From Manihot esculenta (Eukaryota; Streptophyta; Magnoliopsida; Malpighiales; Euphorbiaceae), in contig NC_035169.2 of the NCBI RefSeq assembly GCF_001659605.2, positions 16,554,263 to 16,618,262 of the forward strand: a DNA stretch of 64,000 nucleotides, written 5' to 3'. Both the position numbers and the translations under genes were made by a program. The notes beneath the pieces were generated by a model. It was not told where the DNA came from. It did not search any database and was given only the letters and a program-made list of their open reading frames with translations. Below, one piece after another: positions 35,326 to 46,862 of this stretch. The stretch's first letter is position 1. Each line of letters opens with the position of its first letter.

Positions 35326-35905
35326 CAGGGCTGATCGTAAAGAAGCTCTTCTTTACGATCCTAAAATTGAACGCACTGCCAAGACCTTACAAGCATGGCT
35401 ACGGTAAGTATGTCTTTTCTCTCTTCTCAAATTTCTGAACTAACCTCTATTGTGAGAAATTATAGTCAAGCTCGACAAGTTCAACAACTTCAACAAGTAC
35501 ATGCATTTGAAGGATTCTATGGACAGCCAAGACATAATCCCTACCTTGACACATACAATACAGGTTGGGGAGACAATCTGAGCTATGGCTATGCTAGGAC
35601 AGACCACTACCATGACTACCAAAGAGATCTGCAATATAATCCAGGTTGGAGGGACCATCCAAATTTCAGCTATGCAAGGGGAAATCAATATCCAAGCTAC
35701 CAGCAAAGGAATCAAGCTCAAGCTGCACCTCAGAACCCCAATGCACCTCTTGAAGAAATTGTGAAGAATTTAGCAAATACTGTGCAAAGTCTTGAGAAAC
35801 AAGTGAGCCAAATGGCCACTTCAATGAGCAAATTTGAGTCTCAAGGGAAGCTACCCTCCCAAACTGAGATAAATCCAAGACAAAATGTTAGTGCCATCAC
35901 ATTGA
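35326..35905 (+). pseudogene. Element D gag, shortened and interrupted
   Basis: Opens with RADRKEALLYDPKIERTAK, like the start of Athila/Tat gag, meets a stop near 35398, and continues from 35395 in another frame with 170 codons to the E insertion. That part is the gag C-terminus: Asn/Gln/Tyr-rich repeats (YNPGWRDHPNFSYARGNQYP), a coiled coil (LEEIVKNLANTVQSLEKQV), then PSQTEINPRQNVSAITL. In the family this leads into RSGKEL, which resumes at 42730 after element E. The capsid core expected between the two is missing. Confidence 0.8.
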
Positions 35906-38256
35906 TGTAATACCCGGCTAAATCCGGCATCAGAATTCCTATCGTCCGATGGAGTTCAGGGATGTCAGAGATTTCTAGAAGGGTAGAGTGAAGGTTTTCT
36001 AAAAGAGTTTTAAGTATTGTTTTAAGGATTTGACTAGAATAGGAATGCGTTGTGAAGAGAAAAGGGTAGGGGGACAAAGGCCAGGTTCGGCCGCCGAAGG
36101 TAAGTTCGGCCGCCGAAAGTGCTATAGATTCGGCTTCCGAAGGTCATGTTCGGCCCCCGAATGTTGCATGGTTTTGCATGCAGGTTTGGCTGCCAAAGGT
36201 GAGTCGGCCAGCCCTCTTTTTCAGCGCCTCCAGTCGGTGAAATGGATGGATTTTTGTTCCTTTCACTTCCTAAGGTGAGGCCACGTCCTCCATGAGTCAC
36301 TTGTTTTGTTTTTATTACCTTGTTCAGTGTTGTTGTGTTGGTTGTGAAGGGTTTAAGGGCAAAGAGAGGTTTGGACGTTTGGAGAAGGTGAAGGGAAGGT
36401 GGTGCTTATCCTTAGGTTCAGGTTGATCAGCTTCTATTTTCAGGAGGTAAGGGCAGCTTTTTCACTTGTTTTAATGATTTTTTACAGCTTTTAAAGAGGT
36501 TGAGGGTAGAATTGCATATATAGGTTGAAAGGTTAGTTTTGATGGTTTAATGGTGTAAGCATGTTATGTGTTATGATCTGTTGTTGTGTTGGGGTTTTTA
36601 GGTTGTTTTGGGACCCCTTTGTTCATATACGTGAGTATATGTGTGTTGAGGAATGAAGTTATGCATGTTTAGAGAGGTAGAAAGGATGGAGGAGTTAGGT
36701 TGCGGGAGAAGCTGAGTTCTTGAAGAACTCAGGTTCGGCAGCCGAAGGAGCATTCGGCCGCCGAACCCCTTGCTTGGTGGCTTAGGCTGCCACAGCTTGC
36801 CCCGAGTGTTTTTGAGGTTCGGCTCTGTTTAGAGGATTCGGCCGCCGAAGGTGCCGCCGAAGGTTAGAGACTTTCGTCTCTGGAGTGTGTTGTGGCCCCC
36901 GAACCTTGCCCCCGAAAGGGTTCGGCAGCCGAAAGTGGAGATTCGGCCGCCGAAAGGATGTGAGTTTCGGCTCTGGACAGGGCATTCGGCCGCCGAACCT
37001 GCCGCCGAATGTGTTCTGTCCAGCCTTCTTTTGCATGATTTATGTGATTGTTTTCAGAGGTTCAGGGGGGATTATAGGGGATTGTTTAAAGAGTTGTTTA
37101 GAGTATGTTTGACACCTCATTCGAGTCCATTTGTGTAGGATTGGATCCGAGAGTTCGAGGAGGTCATCAGAGTTAGAGAGGTCAGAGTCAGTACAGTATC
37201 TGCCAGAGGAGCAGAGGTGAGTAGAACTAATCTTAATCCTTTTATTAAAGAAACAGAATGCTTTTAGCATAGTTCATGCATCATGGATGCTATGATTTAT
37301 ATAGGGTGATTGCATTAGAATCACGAAGTTGGTGCATTGCATTATCATTGTTTATGAGGATTGGACCAAGGCGACATCAATAGCCCGTCGAGGGAGTTTT
37401 GAGGTCATGTCTAATCCAAGATGTGGAATGTTTGAGTTGTGATGCATTTTCATATAAAATGCGTATGAATGAACTGTTTTCAGTGTTTCTACTCACTGGG
37501 CTTTATAGCTCATCCCTTTCCCTTAATCCCAGTTGTGCAGGTTCAGTATAGCAGGGAAGTCAGCAACAGCAGAGGGTTGATGAGACGACTGCATGTGTAA
37601 TAGCTTAGTGTGGACATGATGTAAATTACAGAAAGATGTGTACAGGCATGTAATAGGTAGTAAGTCAGTATGAGATGGTTTAGAATGTGCTTTGCCGAGT
37701 GAATGTTCATCCCTTGTATTTGCATGTATCCTGTTTTCAGTTTCTTGATGAGAAATGTGTCAAAACAGACTTAATCAATGTTATGTTTCGAAAACCCAGT
37801 GAATGATAACTGTGAGGGAAGACAGGGTTTAATTCCCTTGACCCAAGACCAATGCAGAGGGAAGACCAGGTTTGATTCCTGTGACCCATAGAAAGGCCAG
37901 TAGAGAAGACCAGGTTTGATTCCTGTGACTTTTTGGTAGCCAATGTTAACTTATGATATGCTGACCCTACAGAATGGGTTCTATGACACAGCGCATAGTG
38001 CATGGAGGTTACTTGGTAGAGTGTCACTGGTTTAGCCCTGAGGGCTATTTCAGATTGAGATGTCTGATATTTTAAAAGGTTAAGTCTTGTAGTTTTAAAG
38101 AATGGTAGTCCAGTCGGATCATGTATGGGATTTTATCAGTTACACAGAGTTCAGGTGAGGCTTACTACGGGTCTAGGCGGCCTTAAGCCGATCTAGATCC
38201 TAGTGCCGAGCAGTTTGGAACCGTTACAGAGGGGTACCGATTTCTGGGCTGTTACA
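35906..38256 (+). repeat. 5' LTR of element E
   Basis: TGTAATACCCGGCTAAATCC to GGGCTGTTACA. Contains palindrome blocks at 36085-36200 and 36728-37015 and a three-copy repeat around AAGACCAGGTTTGATTCC at 37812-37942. It lacks the TATATAAG box found in A and B at the equivalent place. Confidence 0.93.
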
Positions 38257-38258
38257 GA

Positions 38259-38270
38259 TGGTATCAGAGC
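38259..38270 (+). other. Primer binding site of element E
   Basis: TGGTATCAGAGC, two bases after the LTR; initiator tRNA-Met type. Confidence 0.88.
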
Positions 38271-38537
38271 ATAGGGTCCTCAATAGTACGGTGTGTGAAC
38301 ATGTTTGTTCAAGGATTAGAGATCCCACATCGGAAAGAGGTTGATTCCGTCATAGAAAGGCAAGCACAATAAGTAAAAATCATGTCCACTAGGGTGTTAA
38401 GTTTTGTTTTGCATGCTGATATGAAATGCCATGATGTATGCTATGCATGTATATGTTCTAGTTCATGTGTCTTTCATATGAACGATATGTGTGCTAATGT
38501 TTGTCTATTTGTGTTTTGTGTTTTCAGAAGAGCTAAG

Positions 38538-39170
38538 ATGAGTGGTGTTAGTCCATAGATTGATTCAGATCCATCTGAAGGGTCTTTTGATGAAAGCAAG
38601 GAAGGAATGGATCGAGGGAGAGTATTTGGAGATAGGAAAGAGAGGGAAGTGGATGTGCAAAAAAGGGACATAGGTGTACAGGTGAATTTGGATGACAGGT
38701 CTTCAGAAACTGCCCAGACCAAGGATTCTAAGATGTTAGGTATAGGAGAAAATGATCCCTCCACTTGGAGTACAGCGACTTGGAAAGGAGTGAAGTGGGG
38801 GAGAAAGAAAAAAGTTAGAGGCCTTAAAGGAGCAAAGAAAAAGGAGTTCTGGAATAGGATAAACCCGAGCTTATATAGTGATGCTGGTCCGAGTGCTGGT
38901 ATAGGTGGACCAAAATGTCTACAGTGTGGAAGGTTGCATAAGGGAGTCTGTCGTGTAGGGATAACAGGATGTTATAGGTGTGGTCAGGAAGGGCATATGA
39001 TACGTGAGTGTCCTGTTGCGCCTTGGATAGTTCAGTCCCAGCGGACATTTTCTGGTAGAGCTATTCAGCAGGAGGCAGCTATATGTGTTACAGAAGTGCC
39101 AGGTATGCTTATGTTTTTTAGTAGTCTGTTGTTTCGATGTTGTGAGATGAGAAGAGGAAAACAGAGTTAG
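38538..39170 (+). pseudogene. Element E gag remnant with double zinc knuckle
   Basis: ATG at 38538, in-frame stop six codons later, then a 187-codon frame from 38607. The capsid domain is gone. A basic segment (KKKVRGLKGAKKKEFWNRIN) leads into CLQCGRLHKGVC and CYRCGQEGHMIREC, the same two-knuckle nucleocapsid as in A and B. The tail runs into a different reading and stops at 39170. Confidence 0.8.
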
Positions 39171-40362
39171 ATGAGCAAAGTAAGAAAGGGAACTAAAGAA
39201 AAGTTAAAAAGAGAGTTGCTGTGAAATGTGGTAACCTTGAGTTGATACTTGTCGGGATAGTATAACGAGATAGCATAAGAGAAGAGAGTTTAGAGTAAAA
39301 GAAAGAGAAAAGAAGAAAGACTCAGGTTAGAAAGCGAATCGAGTGAGTCTGGGAATAGGTGGTAGTTGAGGCAGAGAAAGTGCCAGTCTTTTCTTTTGTA
39401 AATTCCCGTGGGAAGTTCCGGTAGCTTTGGCTTGGATCTTCACCCTGATTTCATAGGAGGCTACCACATCGAACACGGTGACGTCAGGTACGGTCACTGG
39501 AAGTGTTTGGATGTGTATGCTATTTGGTTTGGACCCTAGTGTTTCGCTTTCCTTTCTGTTTGTGAGCCTTTGATAGGGTGGGTTTGATGACTTCTGGGCA
39601 TGAGAGGGTTTTCTTTGGGTTAGAACCGAGTGTGATCCATCTGTGGCAGAGTCAGTCTGTCGGTTCAGTTCAGAGTATGTTTAGAGTAGTGGATGCAATC
39701 CAGCTGACCTTATGGTTCTAGGGGTGACTAGTGATGTCAACCTAGGGCGGATTGGCTAGCTACTCATGGTACTACCGGTGTCTACAGAGACAAGGTAGGA
39801 GAGGTCAGAGTATAGAGGCTAGGATGGATCAGCGTTAGTCCTATGAGAGGACAGAGTATAGGGATGCCTAGAGGTTGGTGTCAGCCCCGCAAGCTCATAG
39901 TTTGTCAGGAAAGGTTGCTAGGGGGTTCTCGCTCTTGTGAGCAGGTTTACAATCAGGTCAGGGAATCAGCCTCACGTGCCTGTTTCCAGTATGGAGGCTT
40001 AGTCGCTACGGGGGTTTATCTGTCTTAGTCCCGCACACTGGAATGGTCCAGAGTTGTGATGGGAAACGAAGGATGGATTCGTGAGCGTTTATAGTACCTG
40101 TCAATAGTGACTAAGTATGTTTAGTTAAGAGTGATCTAGAAAAAAAGATTGATTGTGGTTTTTCCTAAGTAAAACCTAGATTTGAGTATGATCTGTTGAG
40201 AGTTCGAATGTGCACGGTAGACAAAAGATTGGTATAGAAAGGATAAAGAGAACAAAAGAAGTCAGGATCAGAGTAGCGCAGCGGAAGCTGTAAAGTTCAG
40301 GAATAGAGTTCGTTCTTGATTGTTTATTTGTTTGTGTTTAACATTCGAGGACGAATGTTTTT
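39171..40362 (+). pseudogene. Scrambled protease/pol residue of element E
   Basis: No open frame. Short stretches still align with A, such as a TCGAACACGGTGACGTCAGG block before the protease, a GGCGGATTGGCTAGCTACTC block ([10 protein letters not shown]) and a GTCAGGGAATCAGCCTCACG block (VREPASV). Everything after the protease-RT linker is absent before the polypurine tract, which shows a large internal deletion. Confidence 0.65.
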
Positions 40363-40376
40363 AAAGGGGGGAAGAT
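40363..40376 (+). other. Polypurine tract of element E
   Basis: AAAGGGGGGAAGAT directly before the 3' LTR. Confidence 0.8.
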
Positions 40377-42727
40377 TGTAATACCCGGCTAAATCCGGCA
40401 TCGGAATTCCTATCGTCCGATGGAGTTCAGGGATGTCAGAGATTTCTAGAAGGGTAGAGTGAAGGTTTTCTAAAAGAGTTTTAAGTATTGTTTTAAGGAT
40501 TTGACTAGAATAGGAATGCGTTGTGAAGAGAAAAGGGTAGGGGGACAAAGGCCAGGTTCGGCCGCCGAAGGTAAGTTCGGCCACCGAAAGTGCTATAGAT
40601 TCGGCTTCCGAAGGTCATGTTCGGCCCCCGAACGTTGCATGGTTTTGCATGCAGGTTTGGCTGCCGAAGGTGAGTCGGCCAGCCCTCTTTTTCAGCGCCT
40701 CCAGTCGGTGAAATGGATGGATTTCTGTTCCTTTCACTTCCTGAGGTGAGGCCACGTCCTCCATGAGTCACTTGTTTTGTTTTTATTACCTTGTTCAGTG
40801 TTGTTGTGTTGGTTGTGAAGGGTTTAAGGGCAAAGAGAGGTTTGGACGTTTGGAGAAGGTGAAGGGAAGGTGGTGCTTATCCTTAGGTTTAGGTTGATCA
40901 GCTTCTGTTTTCAGGAGGTAAGGGCAGCTTTTTCACTTGTTTTAATGATTTTTTACACCTTTTAAAGAGGTTGAGGGTAGAATTGCATATATAGGTTGAA
41001 AGGTTAGTTTTGATGGTTTAATGGTGTGAGCATGTTATGTGTTATGATATGTTGTTGTGTTGGGGTTTTTAGGTAGTTTTGGGACCCCTTTGTTCATATA
41101 CGTGAGTATATGTGTGTTGAGGAATGAAGTTATGCATGTTTAGAGAGGTAGAAAGGATGGAGGAGTTAGGTTGCGGGAGAAGCTGAGTTCTTGAAGAACT
41201 CAGGTTCGGCAGCCGAAGGAGCATTCGGCCGCCGAACCCCTTGCTTGGTGGCTTAGGCTGCCACAGCTTGCCCCGAGTGTTTTTGAGGTTTGGCTCTGTT
41301 TAGAGCATTCGACCGCCGAAGGTGCCGCCGAAGGTTAGAGACTTTCGTCTCTGGAGTGTGTTGTGGCCCCCGAACCTTGCCCCCGAAAGGGTTCGGCAGC
41401 CGAAAGTGGAGATTCGGCCGCCGAAAGTATGTGAGTTTCGGCTCTGGACAGGGCATTCGGCCGCCGAACCTGCCGCCGAATGTGTTCTGTCCAGCCTTCT
41501 TTTGCATGATTTATGTGATTGTTTTCAGAGGTTCAGGGGGGATTATAGGGGATTGTTTAAAGAGTTGTTTAGAGTATGTTTGACACCTCATTCGAGTCCA
41601 TTTGTGTAGGATTGGATCCGAGAGTTCGAGGAGGTCATCAGAGTTAGAGAGGTCAGAGTCAGTACAGTATCTGCCAGAGGAGCAGAGGTGAGTAGAACTA
41701 ATCTTAATCCTTTTATTAAAGAAACAGAATGCTTTTAGCATAGTTCATGCATCATGGATGCTATGATTTATATAGGGTGATTGCATTAGAATCACGAAGT
41801 TGGTGCATTGCATTATCATTGTTTATGAGGATTGGACCAAGGCGACATCAATAGCCCGTCGAGGGAGTTTTGAGGTCATGTCTAATCCAAGATGTGGAAT
41901 GTTTGAGTTGTGATGCATTTTCATATAAAATGCGTATGAATGAACTGTTTTCAGTGTTTCTACTCACTGGGCTTTATAGCTCATCCCTTTCCCTTAATCC
42001 CAGTTGTGCAGGTTCAGTATAGCAGGGAAGTCAGCAACAGCAGAGGGTTAATGAGACGACTGCATGTGTAATAGCTTAGTGTGGACATGATGTAAATTAC
42101 AGAAAGATGTGTACAGGCATGTAAAAGGTAGTAAGTCAGTATGAGATGGTTTAGAATGTGCTTTGCCGAGTGAATGTTCATCCCTTGTATTTGCATGTAT
42201 CCTGTTTTCAGTTTCTTGATGAGAAATGTGTCAAAACAGACTTAATCAATGTTATGTTTCGAAAACCCAGTGAATGATAACTGTGAGGGAAGACAGGGTT
42301 TAATTCCCTTGACCCAAGACCAATGCAGAGGGAAGACCAGGTTTGATTCCTGTGACCCATAGAAAGGCTAGTAGAGAAGACCAGGTTTGATTCCTGTGAC
42401 TTTGTGGTAGCCAATGTTAACTTATGATATGCTGACCCTACAGAATGGGTTCTATGACACAGCGCATAGTGCATGGAGGTTACTTGGTAGAGTGTCACTG
42501 GTTTAGCCCTGAGGGCTATTTCAGATTGAGATGTCTGATATTTTAAAAGGTTAAGTCTTGTAGTTTTAAAGAATGGTAGTCCAGTCGGATCATGTATGGG
42601 ATTTTATCAGTTACACAGAGTTCAGGTGAGGCTTACTACGGGTCTAGGCGGCCTTAAGCCGATCTAGATCCTAGTGCCGAGCAGTTTGGAACCGTTACAG
42701 AGGGGTACCGATTTCCGGGCTGTTATA
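40377..42727 (+). repeat. 3' LTR of element E
   Basis: 2,351 bp, the same length as the 5' LTR and differing at roughly twenty positions by eye, including the final TACA changed to TATA. Palindrome block at about 41202-41485. Confidence 0.93.
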
Positions 42728-42729
42728 AT

Positions 42730-44188
42730 TGAGGAGTGGAAAAGAGTTGCAAGACAATAGGGCTGAAAAATCAAAAAAACAGGCCATGAAAGAAATTCTG
42801 CCAGAAAGTGATCAGGGCAGTGATTTGCCCAATTCACTAGTAGAAACTGACCCGATCGCTGGGCAAACTGAGCTGTCCAGCAGTGATTTGCCCAAATCAC
42901 CAGAGAAGGCAGAGAGTGATCTGCCCAAATCAACAGACCAGGCAGAATCCAGTCAAAGGCAGAAACAGCAACTTATGGAGAAATTCAAGGTACCTCCTCC
43001 CTTCCCAAAGAGATTTGCAAGATCCCAAAAGGAGAAAGAGGAAAAAGAGATATTGGAGACACTTCGCAAAGTGGAAATCAACATACCCCTACTTGATGCT
43101 ATCAAACAAATACCAAGGTATGCTAAATTTCTCAAAGAGCTATGCACCAATAGGAGGAAACTTGCTGAACATAAAAAGGTAAGTGTGGGGGAGTGTGTCT
43201 CAGCTGTCATTCAAAGAAAACTTCCCACCAAATGCAAGGATAGAGGAATGTTCGCAGTTTCATGCAAGATAGGCAATGTGGGAATAAAGAAGGCCATGTG
43301 TGACCTTGGAGCTTCAATAAATGTCATGCCTCTTTCCATTTTTAACTTGTTAAATGCAGGTACACTCAAGGGCACCAGCATTGTGATCCAATTAGCTGAC
43401 CGATCCATTGTCTACCCCAAAGGAGTGCTTGAAGATGTGTTGGTGCAAGTGGACCAATTAGTCTTTCCAGCAGATTTTTATGTTATTGACATGGAGGAAG
43501 ACAAGAGCAACACCACCTCTGATATCCTACTTGGAAGACCATTCTTAAGTACAGCAAGAACAAAAATTGATGTGCATGATGGCACATTGACCATGGAGTT
43601 TGAAGGGGAAGTTATCAAATTTAATGTTTATGTTGCCATGAAATTCCCCAATGATGTTTCTCCTGTTTATGGCCTTGATGTTATTGATGATTTAAATCAA
43701 GAATTTTTTGATTTTGATCAAGAAAATTTACTTTATGATGGTCTTTGCAGGAAAGGGGAAGTGGACAGCAACATCACTGAAGCAGAAAAAACAGCAGACT
43801 GCTGTAACTTGCTGGATGAGAGTGATTTGCCCAGTGATTTGCCCAGATCACCAGATAATCTGCTCAAATCACAGCCCAAATCAGACAGCAGGCAGACAGA
43901 AAACCAGCAGACAGCAGATACACCAGATCTAAAGCCCTTGCCCAGCCACCTCAAATATGCATACTTGGAGGTTGGAAATACACTTCCAGTAAATATTTCC
44001 AACCAGCTCAGCCAAAAAGAAGAAGAAAAGCTCCTTGATGTGTTAAGGAAGCACAAAAAAGAAATTGGGTGGACCTTGGAGGACATAAAAGGCACCTCAA
44101 GACCATTCGGTGGAGGCTCAAGAAAGGATGCAGCACATGGAAAGCATGTTGCAGCTGCTGGTTCAACATTTTCTGCCCCAGCACCGTG
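42730..44188 (+). pseudogene. Element D gag end, aspartic protease and RT start, fused to a 3' tail
   Basis: An intact 485-codon frame that continues gag across element E, from RSGKELQDN. It holds a linker of SDLPKSPEKAE-type units, the helical QLMEKFKVPPPFPKRF segment, and an aspartic protease of the Athila/Tat type (MCDLGASINVMPLS near 43295-43340; DILLGRPFLSTARTKIDVHD near 43520). The RT lead-in LKYAYLEVGNTLPVNIS and EIGWTLEDIKG follow (43950-44095). The RT then breaks off at 44095 and is joined to an unrelated tail; in another frame the tail reads as a coiled coil (SVEAQERMQHMESMLQLL). RT, RNase H and integrase are deleted. Classed as a pseudogene because the polyprotein is incomplete and split by E. 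Confidence 0.85.
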
Positions 44189-44189
44189 A

Positions 44190-45340
44190 CAGATAGCGAT
44201 TTGCCCAGTGATTTTCCCAGTGCTTGCCCAAGTCACTGGCCAAATCACCCACAGGCCAGGAAGTCCCTTTCCCTTTTCTCCTTCATTTCTCTATATATAT
44301 ATTCAAACATTGAGGACAATATTTGGGATAGGTGTGGGGGTACTGGAGAGTATTTATTCACTGATCACACCATCTTTTGATTTCTTTTTGATTTCTTTTT
44401 GTTTCTTTTTGTTTCTTTTTTCTTTTTGCATTATTCTTACCCCTTTTTTGTACACACCAGAATTTTTTTTCACTTTTTGCACACACACACAGAATTTTTG
44501 TCTTAGCTTTTGCTCTACTCAACATAGATAACAAGGTTAAAAGAGTTTCCTTATCTCATGACCCCATTGATCTACCACCCCTTTAAGCCTAAATTGAATC
44601 ATTCACAGTATGTTACCTTCACTTAGGGAGTTTTTCTCTTGAATTAAATCCTCAAATTTGCTAAGGTCAAGGGAAATAAAAATACAAATACATGCAAACA
44701 CAAAGTTAGTGTAACTCCCTAAGAGCTGATTTGCCCAAACTATCATGAAAAACCAGCATAAAGCACAAATCATAAACCTGTTCCAATGGTCTAAGACTCT
44801 GAACTGAGCCTAATAGCCACTTGGAGAAGTGACTGACTGAGTAACCGGGGGTGTATCACCCATGTGCACAATCGCGTAAAAAGGTCAGTGACTTTTTCAA
44901 GCAAATAAGTTTCGATGGTCTAGACTATGAACAGAGCTAGTAGCCACTTGAACAAGTGACTAACTGAGTAACCGGGGGTGTATCACCCATGTACACAATC
45001 GCATAAAAAGGTTAGTGACTTTTTCAGGCAAGGATAAGAATAAGTGCTGCTAAAAATAAAAATAAAAAGAAAGAGAGAAGAAAAGGGGCAAGTCACTCCT
45101 AGGGGTTGCATTAAAACTAACATAAAGGAATAAGCATGATTGATTCAAAAACCTTCCTCTTGACCATGGTAGGTGAAAGGAAACAAGGAAAGGAGAGGAT
45201 GACCTTAGAGCATGTACTCTATACTGTGATAATTCAGATTAGGAGTCTAGGGGGGCTGATTAAGTGGTACTTAGGCTCTAAGGAAAAAGGGGCTTGATTG
45301 GCTAAGTTATTTGTTGCTTGAGGACAAGCAAAAAGCTAGG
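44190..45340 (+). other. 3' untranslated region of element D
   Basis: No gene. Has GTGATTTGCCC-type motifs at 44195-44250, a T-rich stretch at 44370-44480, and a tandem duplication at 44782-45039. Confidence 0.6.
44782..45039 (+). repeat. Two-copy tandem duplication, 129-bp unit
   Basis: Both copies contain TGGTCTA, TAGCCACTTG, GAGTAACCGGGGGTGTATCA and GTGACTTTTTCA in the same order, offset by 129 bp, with scattered differences. Confidence 0.85.
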
Positions 45341-45352
45341 TGTGGGGGTATT
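45341..45352 (+). other. Polypurine tract of element D
   Basis: TGTGGGGGTATT immediately before the TGATCAAGC start of the 3' LTR. Confidence 0.65.
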
Positions 45353-46857
45353 TGATCAAGCATAAATTAGCCACATTTTTATTATCTTTTTTATTGTTTA
45401 TTTACACATTTTTTAGTTTAATTTATGGTTTTTATCTTGTTTTTACAGAAAAGGAAGAAATTGGGAAATTGGAGAAAAAGTGCAGAAAATTGACAGAAAA
45501 GTGATTGGGTCAGTGATTTGCCCAGTGATCTGCCCAGATCAAGCTGAAGCAGAAACCTGGAGGCAACAGGCAGAAGTGATATGGGCAGTGATTTGCCCAA
45601 GACACTCGAAGACACTGGCCAAATCACTCGCAGAGACAGAGAGGACTGACTCACAGAAAAGTGATTGGGTCAGCGATTTGCCCAATCACTCGAAGAAACT
45701 GGCCAAATCACCGGGCAAATCACCTTGACAGCAGAAACTTGACAGCAGAGCGGGAAAGACAGCAGAAAACAGAAATCTGAATTTTTAGAAGTCCAAATCC
45801 AACTCAATCACTATCAATACAAATCCAAGAGCCACGAAAAGGACTTCTCATCCAAGGAATTCCAATTGCAATTAAATTCAACATCAAAAGAGGAGTCAAA
45901 CACCAAATCAAAAAGGGATTTTGAAACCCTAGATGGATGGAATTCTGCAGCTATAAAAAGAGAGCCTCCAAACCAGCAAAGAGGAGCTTCTGATCAGCAA
46001 CTCAAGTCTCCAGAAACTCTCCAGCATCTTCCTTTTTCCTTTCTTTTCATCTTTTGTGTACTTAGTCCACCATGAGTGGCTAATTTCCTTCCTTTCTAGT
46101 TGAAGTTGGTGAATTTCAGATTTTGTGATGAATTGGGAGATTTAATACTCCATTGTTAAACTCTTGTTTATTTCAATATTTATGCAATCTGATCTTTTCC
46201 ATAATTATTACTTTGCTTTTAGAATCAATAAGGGCCCATTGCTTTTAAATTGCTAAAGTGATAAATTGTTTGAATGATGTAGGTCCGTAATTGCTTAAAT
46301 TGTTTAAACTCACATTTAATCAAGTTGCATGATCTAAACTTGACCACGCGGTTGGCAAGGTTAGAATTAGGTTTCTCTAAGTCTTAATGCAGTTAACAGT
46401 TGTTCGATGCTATAATGCCTCAAGGACGTTCCTTGGCAACTTGTTAACTAGTGTTTGATTAGCGAACGTTTCCTAATCAAACTAGAACTAAGGAGGAATT
46501 TGGATTGTGAGAAGCGTCTTCCACATCCAAAACTAATTTATTGGAATAAATAGGAGTGTTAAAGAATCAATGATCAATTCTAAACAATCTGAAATAAGAT
46601 CCATACTTCAATTAGAAGCTTTTCTCTTATTGATTTACTCATCTTTAAATTATTTGCTTGCTATTGTTAATTAGCTTTAGTACATCTTCAACACAAAACC
46701 CCCCTCTTTTATTTACTTGTTATTTACTTGACCTAGTCATTATTAGGAAAATCATTGGTGTCAATTCTCTGTGGTTCGACCCTATTGCCACTATCTACAA
46801 GTTTATTGTTGATTGTCTAATAGGTTTATTTTTTACGGCTTCGACAACCGCTTATCA
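45353..46857 (+). repeat. 3' LTR of element D
   Basis: 1,505 bp, near-identical to the 5' LTR; TATA box at 45952-45960; ends CCGCTTATCA before the acagc duplication. Confidence 0.93.
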
Positions 46858-46862
46858 ACAGC

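Larger units (their letters stand above)
35906..42727 (+). mobile_element. Ty3/gypsy element E, internally deleted, inserted in element D
   Basis: A 6,822-bp element with equal 2,351-bp LTRs and a perfect 5-bp duplication, attga at 35901-35905 and 42728-42732. It splits the ITL-RSGKEL junction of D's gag-protease. The interior (38257-40376) is only 2.1 kb: a primer site, nucleocapsid end of gag, a scrambled protease/pol residue and a polypurine tract. It is related to elements A and B. LTR length and ends are complete but no RT or integrase exists, so it would depend on a relative. Confidence 0.93.
33765..46857 (+). mobile_element. Athila/Tat-like LTR retrotransposon D (hosts element E)
   Basis: A 13.1-kb insertion framed by equal 1,505-bp LTRs and a perfect 5-bp duplication, acagc at 33760-33764 and 46858-46862. 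The primer site is tRNA-Asp type. The coding remains are gag end, protease, start of RT and a coiled-coil tail. Gag capsid, RT, RNase H and integrase are missing, so it is non-autonomous. The LTRs differ at roughly nine positions by my reading, so the insertion is recent. Element E is inserted within the gag-protease frame. Confidence 0.92.

Noticed and set aside
37737..38027. 96-codon minus-strand frame repeated at 42208-42498
   Set aside because: It lies inside both LTRs of E, antisense, and derives from a short tandem repeat; no motif.
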